Below are positions 27,844 to 37,333 of a DNA stretch of 64,000 nt, piece by piece. The translations under genes and the position numbers were made by a program. Source of the stretch: Mycolicibacterium setense (lineage in GTDB: Bacteria; Actinomycetota; Actinomycetes; Mycobacteriales; Mycobacteriaceae); contig NZ_JTJW01000003.1 in assembly GCF_000805385.1 (NCBI RefSeq), forward strand, positions 744,001-808,000, read 5' to 3'. Within the stretch, counting starts at the first letter, position 1; each line of letters opens with the position of its first letter. The notes under the pieces are model-generated. The model was not told the DNA's origin, made no database searches, and worked only from the letters and a program-made list of their open reading frames with translations.

Positions 27844-27945
27844 ATGGGCTCAGTCATCAAGAAGCGGCGTAAGCGTATGTCGAAGAAGAAGCACCGCAAG
27901 CTGCTTCGCCGTACCCGGGTGCAGCGTAGAAAACTCGGCAAGTAG
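27844..27945 (+). CDS. bS22: Small ribosomal subunit protein bS22 (33 residues)
   Basis: A complete 33-codon ORF, ATG to TAG. It begins [20 protein letters not shown] and ends QRRKLGK, and 20 of 33 residues are Lys or Arg. It matches the actinobacterial bS22 protein found in mycobacterial ribosome structures (annotated as Rv0500B or as AURKAIP1/COX24-domain protein elsewhere). A TAAAGT -10 box lies at 27795-27800 and a GCGGAGA ribosome site at 27826-27832. It is easily missed because of its size. Confidence 0.93.
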
Positions 27946-27962
27946 CCAACCGCTGCGGCCGC

Positions 27963-27968
27963 TAGGCT
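27963..27968 (+). promoter_or_regulatory. -10 box (TAGGCT) for leaderless galE2-like gene
   Basis: TAGGCT is six bases before the ATG at 27975, consistent with a leaderless transcript. Confidence 0.5.
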
Positions 27969-27974
27969 GAGCCG

Positions 27975-29120
27975 ATGGATTCTGATGGTCGTTCGGGGGG
28001 ACGCCCGACGGGAGTCCCCGGGTCCTCTGGTGCGGACTCTTCCGATGGAACGCAGTCCGGCCGGCAGGCAGGTGCGGCGCCCTATCCGAAAGTGGTTCTG
28101 GTCACGGGTGCGTGCCGGTTCCTCGGTGGTTATCTGACCGCCAGGCTGGCGCAGAACCCGTTGATCGAGCATGTCATCGCAGTCGATGCGGTGGTGCCGA
28201 GCAAGGACCTCATGCGTCGGATGGGGCGGGCCGAGTTCGTCCGCGCCGACATCCGCAACCCGTTCATCGCCAAGGTGATCCGAAACGGGAACGTGGACAC
28301 CGTCGTGCATGCCGCGGCGGCGTCCTATGCGCCGCGGTCCGGCGGCCGGGCCACGTTGAAGGAACTCAACGTGATGGGCGCGATCCAACTGTTCGCGGCA
28401 TGTCAGAAGACGCCGTCGGTCCGTCGGGTCGTGCTCAAGTCCACCTCGGAGGTGTACGGCTCGAGCCCGCGGGATCCGGTGATGTTCACCGAGGAGAGCA
28501 GCGCCCGGCGACCGCCGGGTGAGGGGTTCGCCCGCGACAGCATGGATATCGAGGGCTATGCGCGCGGGCTGGCCCGGCGCCGTCCGGACATCGACGTGAC
28601 CATCCTTCGGCTGGCGAACATGATCGGGCCCGCGATGGACACCGCGTTGTCGCGGTATCTGGCCGGGCCGGTGGTGCCGTCGGTGTTCGGCCAGGACGCA
28701 CGGCTGCAGTTGTTGCACGAACAGGATGCCCTCGGGGCGCTGGAGCGGGCGACCGTTGGCGGCAAGGCAGGCACCTTCAACATCGGCGCTTCGGGCATCA
28801 TCATGATGAGCCAGGCGATCCGGCGTTCGGGACGTGTCCGGCTTCCCGTCCCCCGCGGGGCGTTGTCGGCGATCAATTCGCTCAGTCGCGCAACGCGTTA
28901 CACCGAACTGGACCGCGATCAGATGAACTATCTGAGCTACGGCCGGGTCATGGACACCACGCGAATGCACAGGGATCTGGGCTACAGTCCCAAGTGGACG
29001 ACCGCCGAGGCATTCGACGATTATGTCCGTGGTCGTGGATTGACTCCGATACTCGATCCGCGATGGGTACGCTCAATGGAGAGTCGCGCCGTGGGGGTGG
29101 CGCAGCGTTTGGGATATTAG
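27975..29120 (+). CDS. galE2: Atypical extended SDR, NAD-dependent epimerase-like (Rv0501/GalE2 orthologue)
   Basis: 381 residues, with a Gly/Ser-rich N-terminal tail (1-36) and then an epimerase/dehydratase fold (VVLVTGACRFLGGYL, FVRADIRNPF, VVHAAAAS, LKSTSEVYGSSP). Two canonical features are altered. The Rossmann glycine motif reads TGACRFLG where the usual form is TGxxGxxG. The catalytic YxxxK is not seen: the expected region reads MDIEGYARGLARR. Catalysis as a UDP-galactose epimerase is therefore doubtful, despite the name used in M. tuberculosis. A TAGGCT box six bases upstream suggests a leaderless start. Confidence 0.75.
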   Translation: MDSDGRSGGRPTGVPGSSGADSSDGTQSGRQAGAAPYPKVVLVTGACRFLGGYLTARLAQNPLIEHVIAVDAVVPSKDLMRRMGRAEFVRADIRNPFIAKVIRNGNVDTVVHAAAASYAPRSGGRATLKELNVMGAIQLFAACQKTPSVRRVVLKSTSEVYGSSPRDPVMFTEESSARRPPGEGFARDSMDIEGYARGLARRRPDIDVTILRLANMIGPAMDTALSRYLAGPVVPSVFGQDARLQLLHEQDALGALERATVGGKAGTFNIGASGIIMMSQAIRRSGRVRLPVPRGALSAINSLSRATRYTELDRDQMNYLSYGRVMDTTRMHRDLGYSPKWTTAEAFDDYVRGRGLTPILDPRWVRSMESRAVGVAQRLGY

Positions 29121-29155
29121 AACTGGCTCTGTCCGGGGTGGGAGAAGGTATCGAC

Positions 29156-30223
29156 GTGGCGGGTGAACCCAAGGCGAAAGTTATTCCGCTACATGGGAAT
29201 TCGAGCCGTTCCTCTGCTGCGCGCCGCGCTGCGGCCCGGTCCGACAGTGCCCGCAGGCATCCGTCAGTTCTGGCCGATCCGGGTGGCCGGGCATCGGCCG
29301 AGCAGATCGCCGCGGTAGTCCACGAGATCGATCAGCGGCGCAGTAGCGTCTCCGGTCAGTCGGCGGCCGACGAAGGTCCCAGCGAACTCGTCAAGGGCAT
29401 CGCGGCGGTCTCGGAATTCGTCCGCACCCGCATGACGGGCGAGTACTCGGTGGACGAGTTCGGGTTCGACCCGCACATCACCAACGCAATCTTTTTGCCT
29501 TTGCTGCGAACGTTTTTCCGGTCGTGGTTCCGGGTTGAGGTGTCCGGCATCGAGAACCTGCCGGAGAGTGGTGCGGCACTCGTGGTGGCCAACCATGCCG
29601 GGGTGCTGCCGTTCGACGGGCTGATGACTCAGGTGGCCGTGCACGACCACCATCCGGCGCACCGGGATCTGCGTCTGCTTGCCGCCGACCTGGTCTTCGA
29701 CCTGCCGATGCTCGGCCAGGCCGCACGCAAGGCCGGGCATACCGTGGCCTGCACCGCCGATGCGCACCGGCTCCTCGCCAACGGCGAGCTGACGGCCGTG
29801 TTCCCCGAGGGTTTCAAGGGGCTGGGCAAGAACTTCAAGGACCGCTACAAGCTGCAGCGCTTCGGCCGGGGCGGCTTTGTTTCGGCAGCTCTGCGGGCAC
29901 AGGCGCCCATCGTGCCGTGCTCGATCGTGGGGTCGGAGGAGATCTATCCGATGATGGCCGACGTCAAGCTGCTGGCCCGCCTGCTCGGTCTGCCGTACTT
30001 CCCGGTGACCCCGCTGTTCCCGTTGGCCGGGCCGCTCGGGCTGGTGCCGTTGCCGTCGAAGTGGCACATCCAGTTCGGCGAGCCGATCGAGACCGCCGAT
30101 TACGACGAGAGTGCGGCCGACGATCCGATGATCACGTTCGAGCTCACCGATCAGGTCCGCGAGACCATCCAGCACACGCTCTATCAGCTGCTGGCCGGCC
30201 GCCGAAACATGTTCTTCGGCTGA
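29156..30223 (+). CDS. Lysophospholipid acyltransferase-like protein (Rv0502 orthologue)
   Basis: 355 residues from GTG at 29156, behind GGAGAAGG. A basic Arg/Ser/Ala-rich N-terminus (1-70) precedes the PlsC-like domain, with the HX4D-type catalytic motif VVANHAGVLPFDG and the FPEGFKGLGK substrate motif. It is likely a membrane-associated acyltransferase in glycerolipid synthesis; acceptor unknown. An in-frame reading from 28994 overlaps the epimerase gene and was rejected. It ends just before the dispersed hairpin element. Confidence 0.8.
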   Translation: MAGEPKAKVIPLHGNSSRSSAARRAAARSDSARRHPSVLADPGGRASAEQIAAVVHEIDQRRSSVSGQSAADEGPSELVKGIAAVSEFVRTRMTGEYSVDEFGFDPHITNAIFLPLLRTFFRSWFRVEVSGIENLPESGAALVVANHAGVLPFDGLMTQVAVHDHHPAHRDLRLLAADLVFDLPMLGQAARKAGHTVACTADAHRLLANGELTAVFPEGFKGLGKNFKDRYKLQRFGRGGFVSAALRAQAPIVPCSIVGSEEIYPMMADVKLLARLLGLPYFPVTPLFPLAGPLGLVPLPSKWHIQFGEPIETADYDESAADDPMITFELTDQVRETIQHTLYQLLAGRRNMFFG

Positions 30224-30246
30224 GTTTTTCACTCACCTTTTCACCG

Positions 30247-30304
30247 CGAGCAGACACAAACTCGCCGTTTTGCCTGCGCAATCGTGCGAGTTTGTGTCTG
30301 CTCG
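30247..30304. terminator. Second copy of the dispersed inverted-repeat hairpin
   Basis: Perfect 19-base arms: CGAGCAGACACAAACTCGC (30247-30265) and its complement (30286-30304) around a 20-base loop. It lies between convergent genes and resembles the copy at 653-708, so it is probably a bidirectional terminator of the TRIT type. Confidence 0.65.
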
Positions 30305-30313
30305 AGGTGGGAG

Positions 30314-30841
30314 CTAGCTCTTTTGCCCAGCAATCATCTTGGCGATGGCCGCGTCGCGTGCAGCGGCGATCTGTGAACTGATCTCGTCGGCCTCGTCCCT
30401 GGCCGCTTCGCCCAGCATCGTCACGATGCTGGTAGCAACCGGGTTGCCCTCGTCATCGGACACCTCGGCGCGCACCTCGGCGATCACGGTGCCATGCGAC
30501 TCGATCACCGAATCCAGGTACGAGTCGAACCACAGCTTGTCGCCGACCAGGATCGGCCGGTGGAAGATCAGCTTCTGGTCGCGGTGCAGCACGCGCTCCA
30601 GGTTGATCGGGATGTCGAACTTGTCGAACAGTTCCAGCTGGACCCGACGCCCGGCCACCGCGAGGAACGTCACCGACGCCACGACCGAGTCGTGCCCGTA
30701 CTCCTTGGCGGCCTCGGCGTCGTAGAGCGCCGGATGGTCGTCCTTGACCGCGCGGGCGAACTCGCGGACCTTCTCCCGGCCGACCTCGAAGTAGTCCGGG
30801 TACCGGTAATGAGTTCCGATGATGTTTGCGGCGATGCTCAT
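30314..30841 (-). CDS. MaoC-like/UPF0336 hydratase-family protein (Rv0504c orthologue)
   Basis: 175 residues with the N-terminal hotdog dehydratase fold seen in HadA/Had[38 protein letters not shown] and [17 protein letters not shown]. It is related to the subunits of the (3R)-hydroxyacyl-ACP dehydratase of FAS-II, but the catalytic hydratase-2 motif is not visible, so it may be a non-catalytic or partner subunit. The ATG is at 30841 behind GCAGGGA. Confidence 0.8.
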   Translation of the reverse strand: MSIAANIIGTHYRYPDYFEVGREKVREFARAVKDDHPALYDAEAAKEYGHDSVVASVTFLAVAGRRVQLELFDKFDIPINLERVLHRDQKLIFHRPILVGDKLWFDSYLDSVIESHGTVIAEVRAEVSDDEGNPVATSIVTMLGEAARDEADEISSQIAAARDAAIAKMIAGQKS

Positions 30842-30947
30842 ATTCCCTGCGCTGTTCGGTATGCGGTGCGCGGTGCGCACAAACGTGCATGGCTGCGGGG
30901 CCGTTGGCGCGGCCCGCCGCGGCAGCTTATCAGCGCGGGCCGTCCGC

Positions 30948-31841
30948 TCAGCGAATGTCGTGGCGGCGGGAGGCGGCGGCCGCCAGTGCGCCGCCCAGAG
31001 CGCCGAGCGCCAAAGCCGACGGCACGCCGATGCGCGCCGCCTTGCGCGCGGTACGGAAGTCGCGGATCTCCCAGCCCCGTTCCCTGGCCACATCGCGCAG
31101 GGCGGCGTCGGGGTTGATCGCGACCGCGGTTCCGACCAGCGACAGCATCGGCACATCGTTGAAACTGTCCGAATAGGCGGTGCAGCGGCGCAGGTTGAGC
31201 CCTTCCCGGATGGCCAGCGACCGCACGGCGTGGGCCTTGCCGGAGCCGTGCAGGATGTCGCCGACCAGCCGGCCGGTGAACACCCCGTCGACCGACTCCG
31301 CGACCGTGCCCAGCGCACCCGTCAGGCCGAGGCGCCGAGCGATCGTGGCGGCCAGCTCGTAGGGAGTGGCCGTGACGAGCCACACCTGCTGGCCGGCGTC
31401 CAGATGCATCTGGGCGAGCGCCCGCGTTCCCGGCCAGATCTTGTCGGCGATGATCTCGTCATAGATGTCCTCGCCGAGTTCGACGAGCTCGGCGGTGGAG
31501 CGGCCCTCGATGAAAGACAGGGCCTTCTGCTTGCCCTCGGCGACGTCGTCGCTGTTCTCCTTGCCGGTGAACTGGAACTTGGCCTGCGCGTAGACGATGC
31601 CCAGGATGTCGCGGTAGGTGAAGTACTTGCGGGCGGCCAGGCCGCGGGCGAAGTGCACCAGCGACGATCCGTGTACCAGGGTGTTGTCGACGTCGAAGAA
31701 TGCCGCGGCCGTCAGGTCGGGCGGCGGCGCGGGCGTCCCGACGGGGTCGGTGTCGGACTCGAGCTCGGTGACGGCGAGCTCGGCGCTGGCCTCGCCGCCG
31801 AGCTGCTGTTCGAGCGCATCGGCACTACCGGATTCGGACAC
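30948..31841 (-). CDS. serB1: HAD-IB phosphatase, SerB1 type (Rv0505c orthologue)
   Basis: 297 residues. An acidic N-terminus (1-40) precedes the HAD domain: nucleophile motif [11 protein letters not shown] (D50, D52), motif II in [11 protein letters not shown], lysine region [10 protein letters not shown] and motif [16 protein letters not shown]-terminal hydrophobic stretch ([15 protein letters not shown]) may anchor it to the membrane. It is annotated as phosphoserine phosphatase in M. tuberculosis, but this HAD-IB subgroup also includes lipid phosphatases. The GTG start at 31841 lies six bases after a TAGGGT box, suggesting a leaderless mRNA. Confidence 0.85.
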   Translation of the reverse strand: MSESGSADALEQQLGGEASAELAVTELESDTDPVGTPAPPPDLTAAAFFDVDNTLVHGSSLVHFARGLAARKYFTYRDILGIVYAQAKFQFTGKENSDDVAEGKQKALSFIEGRSTAELVELGEDIYDEIIADKIWPGTRALAQMHLDAGQQVWLVTATPYELAATIARRLGLTGALGTVAESVDGVFTGRLVGDILHGSGKAHAVRSLAIREGLNLRRCTAYSDSFNDVPMLSLVGTAVAINPDAALRDVARERGWEIRDFRTARKAARIGVPSALALGALGGALAAAASRRHDIR

Positions 31842-31847
31842 GAATTC

Positions 31848-31853
31848 ACCCTA
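31848..31853 (-). promoter_or_regulatory. -10 box (TAGGGT, minus strand) for leaderless serB1
   Basis: TAGGGT on the minus strand is six bases before the GTG at 31841, the leaderless spacing. Confidence 0.5.
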
Positions 31854-31879
31854 AGTCACCGGGCCCGGATACTGGCGGT

Positions 31880-32200
31880 GTGGAGCGTGAGCAGGAAGGT
31901 GGCGGCGTCCGGGACGGCGCGGGGGACGGCGGGGCGGACGGCGGGGGGAACACTGTGACGTTGCTGACCCGGGCGGGTTGCAGCATGTGCGAAAGAGCGG
32001 CCCGGCAGTTGGCCGGGTTGCGCGAGGAACTGGACTTCGAGCTGGTGACCAGGGACGTGGATGAGGCCGTCGCGGCCGGGGACACGACTCTGCGGGCCCG
32101 GTACGGCGACCTGTTGCCCGTGATTTTGCTGAACGGGGCCGAACACAGTTACTGGGATGTGGACGAACAGCAGCTTCGTGCCGACCTCGCCGCCAAATGA
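31880..32200 (+). CDS. Glutaredoxin-like thiol-disulfide protein (Rv0508 orthologue)
   Basis: A thioredoxin-fold protein of the glutaredoxin 2/DUF836 type with active site CSMC in LLTRAGCSMCERAARQL and a cis-Pro region LLPVILLNG. The annotated span begins with a GTG at 31880, giving 106 residues with a Gly/Asp-rich N-terminus coded by a G-rich tract. A GTG at 31955 gives a compact domain of about 81 residues and may be the real start, since M. tuberculosis Rv0508 has 97. It lies upstream of the haem genes. Confidence 0.78.
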   Translation: MEREQEGGGVRDGAGDGGADGGGNTVTLLTRAGCSMCERAARQLAGLREELDFELVTRDVDEAVAAGDTTLRARYGDLLPVILLNGAEHSYWDVDEQQLRADLAAK

Positions 32201-32239
32201 AATCGCCAGAAGAAATTTGGTGGCCGGGCGGGAAACGAT

Positions 32240-32269
32240 TACCTTGGTGACGTGGTGATGAAGCCGTGA
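32240..32269 (+). promoter_or_regulatory. -10 box and five-codon leaderless ORF coupled to hemA
   Basis: TACCTT (32240-32245) is followed after six bases by GTG at 32252. From there GTG GTG ATG AAG CCG TGA codes five residues, and its stop overlaps the hemA start (GTGA, 32266-32269). Translation of hemA may therefore depend on reinitiation after this mini-ORF. Confidence 0.45.
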
Positions 32270-33621
32270 GTGTGCTGCTATTCGGGGTTTCGCACCGCAG
32301 CGCGCCGGTGTCTGTTCTCGAGCAGTTGAGCACTGACGAATCCGATCAGGCCAAGATCATCGACGAGGTGCTCAGATCCTCGTTGGTCACCGAGGCGATG
32401 GTCCTTTCCACGTGCAACCGCGTCGAGGTATACGCCGTGGTCGAGGCCTTCCACGGAGGCCTGTCGATCATCGGGCAGGTGCTGTCCGATCACTCCGGCA
32501 TGTCGCTCAACGACCTCACCAAATACGCCTACGTGCGCTACGCCGAAGCTGCCGTCGAACATCTGTTCGCGGTCACCAGCGGCCTGGATTCGGCCGTCAT
32601 CGGGGAAGCCCAGGTGCTGGGGCAGGTGCGTCGTGCCTATGCCTCGGCCGAGGAACACCAGACCGTCGGGCGCACCCTGCACGACCTGGCCCAGCGGGCC
32701 CTCAATGTCGGCAAGCGGGTGCACTCCGAGACCGGGATCGATGCCGCGGGTGCATCGGTCGTATCGGTCGCCCTCGGCATGGCCGAGGCCAAGCTCAACG
32801 ACGGCCTCGCCGGGCGCACCGCGGCCGTGATCGGCGCGGGCTCGATGGGCGCGCTGGCCGGCGCACACCTCGTGCGCGCGGGGATCGAGCGGGTTCACGT
32901 GGTGAACCGCTCGCTGCCGCGGGCCCGGCGCCTCGCCGAGAACCTCACCGAACAGGGCGTGCACGCGCACGCATTTTCTCTGGACCAGCTGGCCGACGCC
33001 CTGGCCGACGCCGACGTCGTGGTCAGCAGCACCGGGGCGGTACGCCCGGTGGTGTCCCTGGCCGACGTGCACCACGCTCTGGCTCAACGCGACCCCGCCG
33101 CGGGCGATCGGCAGCTGGTGATCTGTGATCTCGGTATGCCGCGGGACGTGGACCCGGCGGTGTCCGGGCTGCCCGGTGTCTGGGTGGTCGACATGGACCG
33201 GATCCAGCGGGAACCATCGGCGCGCGCGGCGGCCACCGATGCGGACGCGGCCCGCACGATCGTTGCCACCGAGGTTGCCAACTACCTGGCCGGTCAGCGG
33301 ATGGCAGAGGTCACGCCGACCGTCACCGCCTTGCGTCAGCGCGCTGCCGACGTGGTCGAGGCCGAGCTGCTGCGGCTGGACAACCGGCTGCCAGGGCTGG
33401 ACGCGACGCACCGCGACGAGGTGGCCAAAACGGTTCGCCGCGTCGTCGACAAGCTTTTGCACGCACCCACGGTGCGGGTGAAACAACTCGCCAGCGCGCC
33501 TGGCGGGGACAGCTACGCAGAGGCCCTGCGTGAGCTGTTCGAACTCGATCCGCAGGCCGTCGAAGCTGTGGCAGCCAGCGAATTGCCCTTCATGACAACA
33601 GATCTCGATAAGTCTGAGTAG
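32266..33621 (+). CDS. hemA: Glutamyl-tRNA reductase
   Basis: Reduces glutamyl-tRNA(Glu) to glutamate-1-semialdehyde, the first committed step of tetrapyrrole synthesis. 451 residues from GTG. Catalytic C50 lies in [11 protein letters not shown], and the NADPH domain holds [14 protein letters not shown]. The C-terminal dimerisation helices follow from about 330. The start overlaps a tiny upstream ORF. It heads the hemA-hemC-hemD-hemB series. The hemL partner is not in this window. Confidence 0.96.
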   Translation: MSVLLFGVSHRSAPVSVLEQLSTDESDQAKIIDEVLRSSLVTEAMVLSTCNRVEVYAVVEAFHGGLSIIGQVLSDHSGMSLNDLTKYAYVRYAEAAVEHLFAVTSGLDSAVIGEAQVLGQVRRAYASAEEHQTVGRTLHDLAQRALNVGKRVHSETGIDAAGASVVSVALGMAEAKLNDGLAGRTAAVIGAGSMGALAGAHLVRAGIERVHVVNRSLPRARRLAENLTEQGVHAHAFSLDQLADALADADVVVSSTGAVRPVVSLADVHHALAQRDPAAGDRQLVICDLGMPRDVDPAVSGLPGVWVVDMDRIQREPSARAAATDADAARTIVATEVANYLAGQRMAEVTPTVTALRQRAADVVEAELLRLDNRLPGLDATHRDEVAKTVRRVVDKLLHAPTVRVKQLASAPGGDSYAEALRELFELDPQAVEAVAASELPFMTTDLDKSE

Positions 33622-33624
33622 AGC

Positions 33625-34581
33625 TTGGTAAAAACGCGCGATACGGTAATCCGGATCGGCACCCGGGGTAGCCTGCTGGCGACCACGCAGGCCGGCACCA
33701 TCAGAGACGCTTTGCTGGCTGCTGGCCATGCCTGCGAGCTCGTGATCATCTCCACCGAGGGTGACCGCAACCAGGGACCGATCGCCGAGATCGGCGTCGG
33801 TGTCTTCACCGCGGCGCTCCGCGAGGCGATCGACGACGGCCGGGTGGACATGGCCGTTCACTCGTACAAAGATTTGCCCACCGCGCACGACCCTCGGTTC
33901 GTCATCGCCGCGGTCCCGCCCCGTGAGGATGCTCGTGACGCGCTGGTGGCACGCGACGGAATGGTGCTCGGAGAGTTGCCGGCGGGCTCCGTGATCGGCA
34001 CCTCGAGCCCGCGACGGGTCGCGCAGCTTAGAGCACTGGGTCTCGGTTTGGAAATCCGCCCCCTACGAGGCAACCTAGATACCAGGTTGAACAGGGTTAC
34101 GAGCGGTGATCTCGACGCCATCGTGGTTGCCCGTGCGGGTCTGGCCCGTATCGGACGCCTCGAAGTGGTCACCGAGTCGCTCGAACCGGTGCAGATGTTG
34201 CCAGCGCCGGCTCAGGGTGCGCTCGCGGTGGAATGTCGCGCCGGCGACACCGAGCTGATTTCGGTGCTGTCGGAGCTGGATGACACCGACACGCGCGCCG
34301 CGGTCACCGCCGAACGGGTCCTGCTCGCCGAACTGGAGGCGGGTTGTTCCGCACCGGTAGGCGCGATCGCAGAGGTGGTCGAGTCGATCGATGAGGACGG
34401 CAATGTCTTCGAAGAGCTGTCGTTGCGCGGCTGCGTGGCGACGCTGGACGGATCCGACGTGATTCGTGCGTCCGGTATCGGAACTCCCGATCGGGCCGCC
34501 GACTTGGGTGTTTCGGTGGCCGCGGAGCTTTTCGAGCTGGGTGCACGCGAGCTGTTGGTAGAGCGCGGGAGTGAAGAATGA
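33625..34581 (+). CDS. hemC: Hydroxymethylbilane synthase (porphobilinogen deaminase)
   Basis: Polymerises four porphobilinogens to hydroxymethylbilane. 318 codons counted from a TTG at 33625, three bases after the hemA stop; M. tuberculosis HemC (309) begins near [12 protein letters not shown], and no ATG or GTG lies before that segment, so TTG is the only standard start. Conserved: [25 protein letters not shown], the cofactor region and the dipyrromethane Cys in [11 protein letters not shown]. Confidence 0.94.
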   Translation: MVKTRDTVIRIGTRGSLLATTQAGTIRDALLAAGHACELVIISTEGDRNQGPIAEIGVGVFTAALREAIDDGRVDMAVHSYKDLPTAHDPRFVIAAVPPREDARDALVARDGMVLGELPAGSVIGTSSPRRVAQLRALGLGLEIRPLRGNLDTRLNRVTSGDLDAIVVARAGLARIGRLEVVTESLEPVQMLPAPAQGALAVECRAGDTELISVLSELDDTDTRAAVTAERVLLAELEAGCSAPVGAIAEVVESIDEDGNVFEELSLRGCVATLDGSDVIRASGIGTPDRAADLGVSVAAELFELGARELLVERGSEE

Positions 34582-36266
34582 CCATGCGAGGTCGCAAGGC
34601 GAAGCCCGGCCGCATCACCTTTGTGGGCTCAGGCCCGGGAGATCCGGGGCTGTTGACGGCACGGGCCCAAACTGTGTTGGCGCACGCCGAGTTGGTGTTC
34701 ACCGATCCCGACGTCCCCGAGGCCGTGTTGGCCCTGATCGGCACGGAGTTGCCGCCGGCGTCCGGGCCTGCCCCGGCTGCGCCGGCCAAGGCCGAGGCTG
34801 CCGCAGAGGCCGCCGGTGCTGATGCCGCCGCAAGCCCCGATGCTGCGCAAGCCGCCGTCATCGCCGGTGGACCCGAGGTCCGCCCGGCTCTCGGCGATCC
34901 CGCCGAGGTGGCGAAGACCCTGATCTCCGAGGCCCGCCACGGCTATGACGTCGTGCGTCTGGTCGCCGGTGACCCGCTGTCGGTGGACGCCGTCATCACC
35001 GAGATCGGTGCGCTGGCCAGATCCCACATGAACTTCGAGATCGTCCCCGGGTTGCCCGCCACGAGTGCGGTGCCCACCTATGCGGGCCTGCCCCTCGGGT
35101 CGTCGCACACCGTGGCCGACGTCCGCGGTGACGTGGACTGGGCGGCTCTGGCCGCCGCACCCGGGCCACTGATCCTGCACGCGACCGCGTCGCACCTGCC
35201 GGACGCCGCGCGCACCCTGATCGAATTCGGCCTGGCCGAGGGCACCCCCGCGGTGGTGACCGCGAGCGGTACCACCTGCCAGCAGCGTTCGGTCGAGGCC
35301 ACCCTCGGTGGGCTGACCGACAAGGCCGTGCTGGAGAAGCCGGCCGGTAGCGAGCTGGCGGGGCCGTTGGTCGGACCGCTGGTCGTGACCATCGGCAAGA
35401 CCGTGGCCAACCGGGCCAAGCTGAACTGGTGGGAGAGCCGCGCGCTGTACGGCTGGACCGTGCTGGTGCCGCGCACCAAGGATCAGGCCGGCGAGATGAG
35501 TGACCGGCTGGTGGGCCACGGTGCCCTGCCGATCGAGGTGCCGACCATCGCCGTCGAGCCGCCGCGCAGCCCCGCGCAGATGGAGCGCGCGGTCAAGGGT
35601 CTGGTCGACGGCCGGTTCCAGTGGGTGGTGTTCACCTCGACCAACGCCGTGCGTGCGGTGTGGGAGAAGTTCAACGAGTTCGGCCTGGACGCGCGGGCGT
35701 TCTCGGGCGTGAAGATCGCGTGTGTCGGGCAGGCCACCGCCGACAAGGTGCGGGCTTTCGGCATCAATCCGGAGCTGGTGCCGTCGGGCGAACAGTCCTC
35801 ACTGGGGCTGCTCGACGAGTTCCCGCCCTTCGACGAGGTTTTCGATCCGGTGAACCGGGTTCTGCTGCCCCGTGCCGACATCGCCACCGAGACGCTCGCC
35901 GAGGGTCTGCGTGAGCGTGGCTGGGAGATCGAGGACGTCACCGCCTACCGCACCGTGCGTGCCGCTCCGCCGCCGGCGCAGACGCGCGAGATGATCAAGA
36001 CCGGTGGTTTCGACGCGGTCTGCTTCACCTCGAGCTCGACGGTGCGCAACCTGGTCGGCATCGCCGGCAAGCCGCACGCCCGGACCATCGTGGCCTGCAT
36101 CGGACCGAAAACTGCTGAAACCGCAGCGGAATTCGGCCTGCGGGTTGATGTGCAGCCCGAGTCGGCGGCGGTGGGGCCACTGGTCGACGCACTGGCCGAG
36201 CACGCTGCACGTCTGCGCGCGGAGGGTGCGCTGCCCCCGCCGCGTAAGAAGAGCCGCCGCCGCTAG
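34578..36266 (+). CDS. hemD: Fused uroporphyrinogen-III methyltransferase-like and uroporphyrinogen-III synthase
   Basis: 562 residues. The N-terminal tetrapyrrole methylase-like domain (1-270) starts [17 protein letters not shown] but has an Ala/Pro-rich insertion at about 60-98, and the second motif reads [12 protein letters not shown] where active enzymes have a GGDPFxFGRGxEE-like form, so its methylase activity is questionable. The C-terminal HEM4 domain (about 290-550: [43 protein letters not shown]) makes uroporphyrinogen III. The ATG overlaps the hemC stop (ATGA). A basic tail (KKSRRR) ends it. Known as Rv0511 in M. tuberculosis. Confidence 0.92.
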   Translation: MTMRGRKAKPGRITFVGSGPGDPGLLTARAQTVLAHAELVFTDPDVPEAVLALIGTELPPASGPAPAAPAKAEAAAEAAGADAAASPDAAQAAVIAGGPEVRPALGDPAEVAKTLISEARHGYDVVRLVAGDPLSVDAVITEIGALARSHMNFEIVPGLPATSAVPTYAGLPLGSSHTVADVRGDVDWAALAAAPGPLILHATASHLPDAARTLIEFGLAEGTPAVVTASGTTCQQRSVEATLGGLTDKAVLEKPAGSELAGPLVGPLVVTIGKTVANRAKLNWWESRALYGWTVLVPRTKDQAGEMSDRLVGHGALPIEVPTIAVEPPRSPAQMERAVKGLVDGRFQWVVFTSTNAVRAVWEKFNEFGLDARAFSGVKIACVGQATADKVRAFGINPELVPSGEQSSLGLLDEFPPFDEVFDPVNRVLLPRADIATETLAEGLRERGWEIEDVTAYRTVRAAPPPAQTREMIKTGGFDAVCFTSSSTVRNLVGIAGKPHARTIVACIGPKTAETAAEFGLRVDVQPESAAVGPLVDALAEHAARLRAEGALPPPRKKSRRR

Positions 36267-36278
36267 ACAGGCATTCGC

Positions 36279-36335
36279 CGAAACGGTATTCCAGCAGGGC
36301 CTCACTCGAAGTTTTCCTGCTGGAATGCAGTTTCG
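36279..36335. terminator. Long hairpin between hemD and hemB
   Basis: CGAAACGGTATTCCAGCAGG (36279-36298) pairs with 36316-36335 through 20 positions with two mismatches and a 17-base loop. It is directly upstream of the hemB ribosome site (AGGAGAGG), so it could be a terminator after hemD or a leader structure of hemB. Confidence 0.6.
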
Positions 36336-36352
36336 AGGATAGGAGAGGCGTA

Positions 36353-37333
36353 ATGGGATACCCGAGACACCGTCCCCGTCGTCTGCGCTCCACGCCGGCG
36401 ATGCGTCGTCTGGTGGCCCAAACCTCTTTGGAGCCACGGCATCTGGTTCTGCCGATGTTCGTCGCCGACGGTATCGACGAACCACGCCCCATCTCCTCGA
36501 TGCCCGGAGTGGTGCAACACACTAAGGATTCGCTACGCCAGGCGGCCGCCGACGCGGTGGCCGCGGGTGTGGGCGGGCTGATGATCTTCGGCGTGCCGCG
36601 CGATGAGGACAAGGATCCGACCGGCGCCGTCGGTGTCGATCCGGACGGCATCCTCAACGTGGCGCTGCGGGATCTGACGAAGGATCTCGGTGACGCCACG
36701 GTACTGATGGCCGACACCTGCCTCGACGAGTTCACCGATCACGGACACTGTGGTGTGTTGGACGGGGCCGGCAGGGTCGACAACGACGCGACCAACCTGC
36801 GCTATGTGGAACTTGCTGTGGCACAGGCGAAATCCGGTGCCCACGTGGTGGGCCCCAGCGGGATGATGGACGGCCAGGTGGCCGCCATCCGTGACGGGCT
36901 CGACGCGGCCGGCCATGCCGACGTCGCCATCCTGGCCTACGCGGCCAAGTTCGCCTCGGCGTTCTACGGCCCGTTCCGGGAGGCGGTGTCGTCCAGCCTG
37001 GAGGGGGATCGGCGTACGTATCAACAGGATCCGGGCAACATCCGCGAAGCCGTGCACGAGATCGAGCTCGACATCGACGAGGGCGCCGACATGGTGATGG
37101 TCAAGCCCGCGATGAGTTATCTGGACGTGGTGCGTGCCGCTGCCGATATTTCACCGGTACCCGTTGCGGCATACCAGATTTCGGGTGAGTACTCGATGAT
37201 CTGTGCGGCTGCGGCGAATGGCTGGATCGACCTGGAGGCGGCGGCGTTGGAGTCGTTGACCGGAATCCGGCGGGCCGGCGCCGACATCGTGCTGACCTAC
37301 TGGGCGGCCGATGTGGCCGGCTGGCTCGCGTGA
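36353..37333 (+). CDS. hemB: Delta-aminolevulinic acid dehydratase (porphobilinogen synthase)
   Basis: Condenses two 5-aminolevulinates to porphobilinogen. 326 residues. Schiff-base lysines are in YAAKFASAFYGPF and MVMVKPAMSYLD. The metal region reads ADTCLDEFTDHGHCGVLD: two Cys at the outer positions and Asp at the middle one, an intermediate between zinc and magnesium types. The ATG at 36353 has a strong AGGAGAGG site. Four small membrane protein genes follow with overlapping starts. Confidence 0.95.
   Translation: MGYPRHRPRRLRSTPAMRRLVAQTSLEPRHLVLPMFVADGIDEPRPISSMPGVVQHTKDSLRQAAADAVAAGVGGLMIFGVPRDEDKDPTGAVGVDPDGILNVALRDLTKDLGDATVLMADTCLDEFTDHGHCGVLDGAGRVDNDATNLRYVELAVAQAKSGAHVVGPSGMMDGQVAAIRDGLDAAGHADVAILAYAAKFASAFYGPFREAVSSSLEGDRRTYQQDPGNIREAVHEIELDIDEGADMVMVKPAMSYLDVVRAAADISPVPVAAYQISGEYSMICAAAANGWIDLEAAALESLTGIRRAGADIVLTYWAADVAGWLA

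Noticed and set aside
31880..31954. G-rich tract before the glutaredoxin-like domain as a quadruplex or repeat element
   Set aside because: GGGG runs are irregular and may simply encode a Gly-rich N-terminus or lie upstream of the real start; not enough to call a structure.
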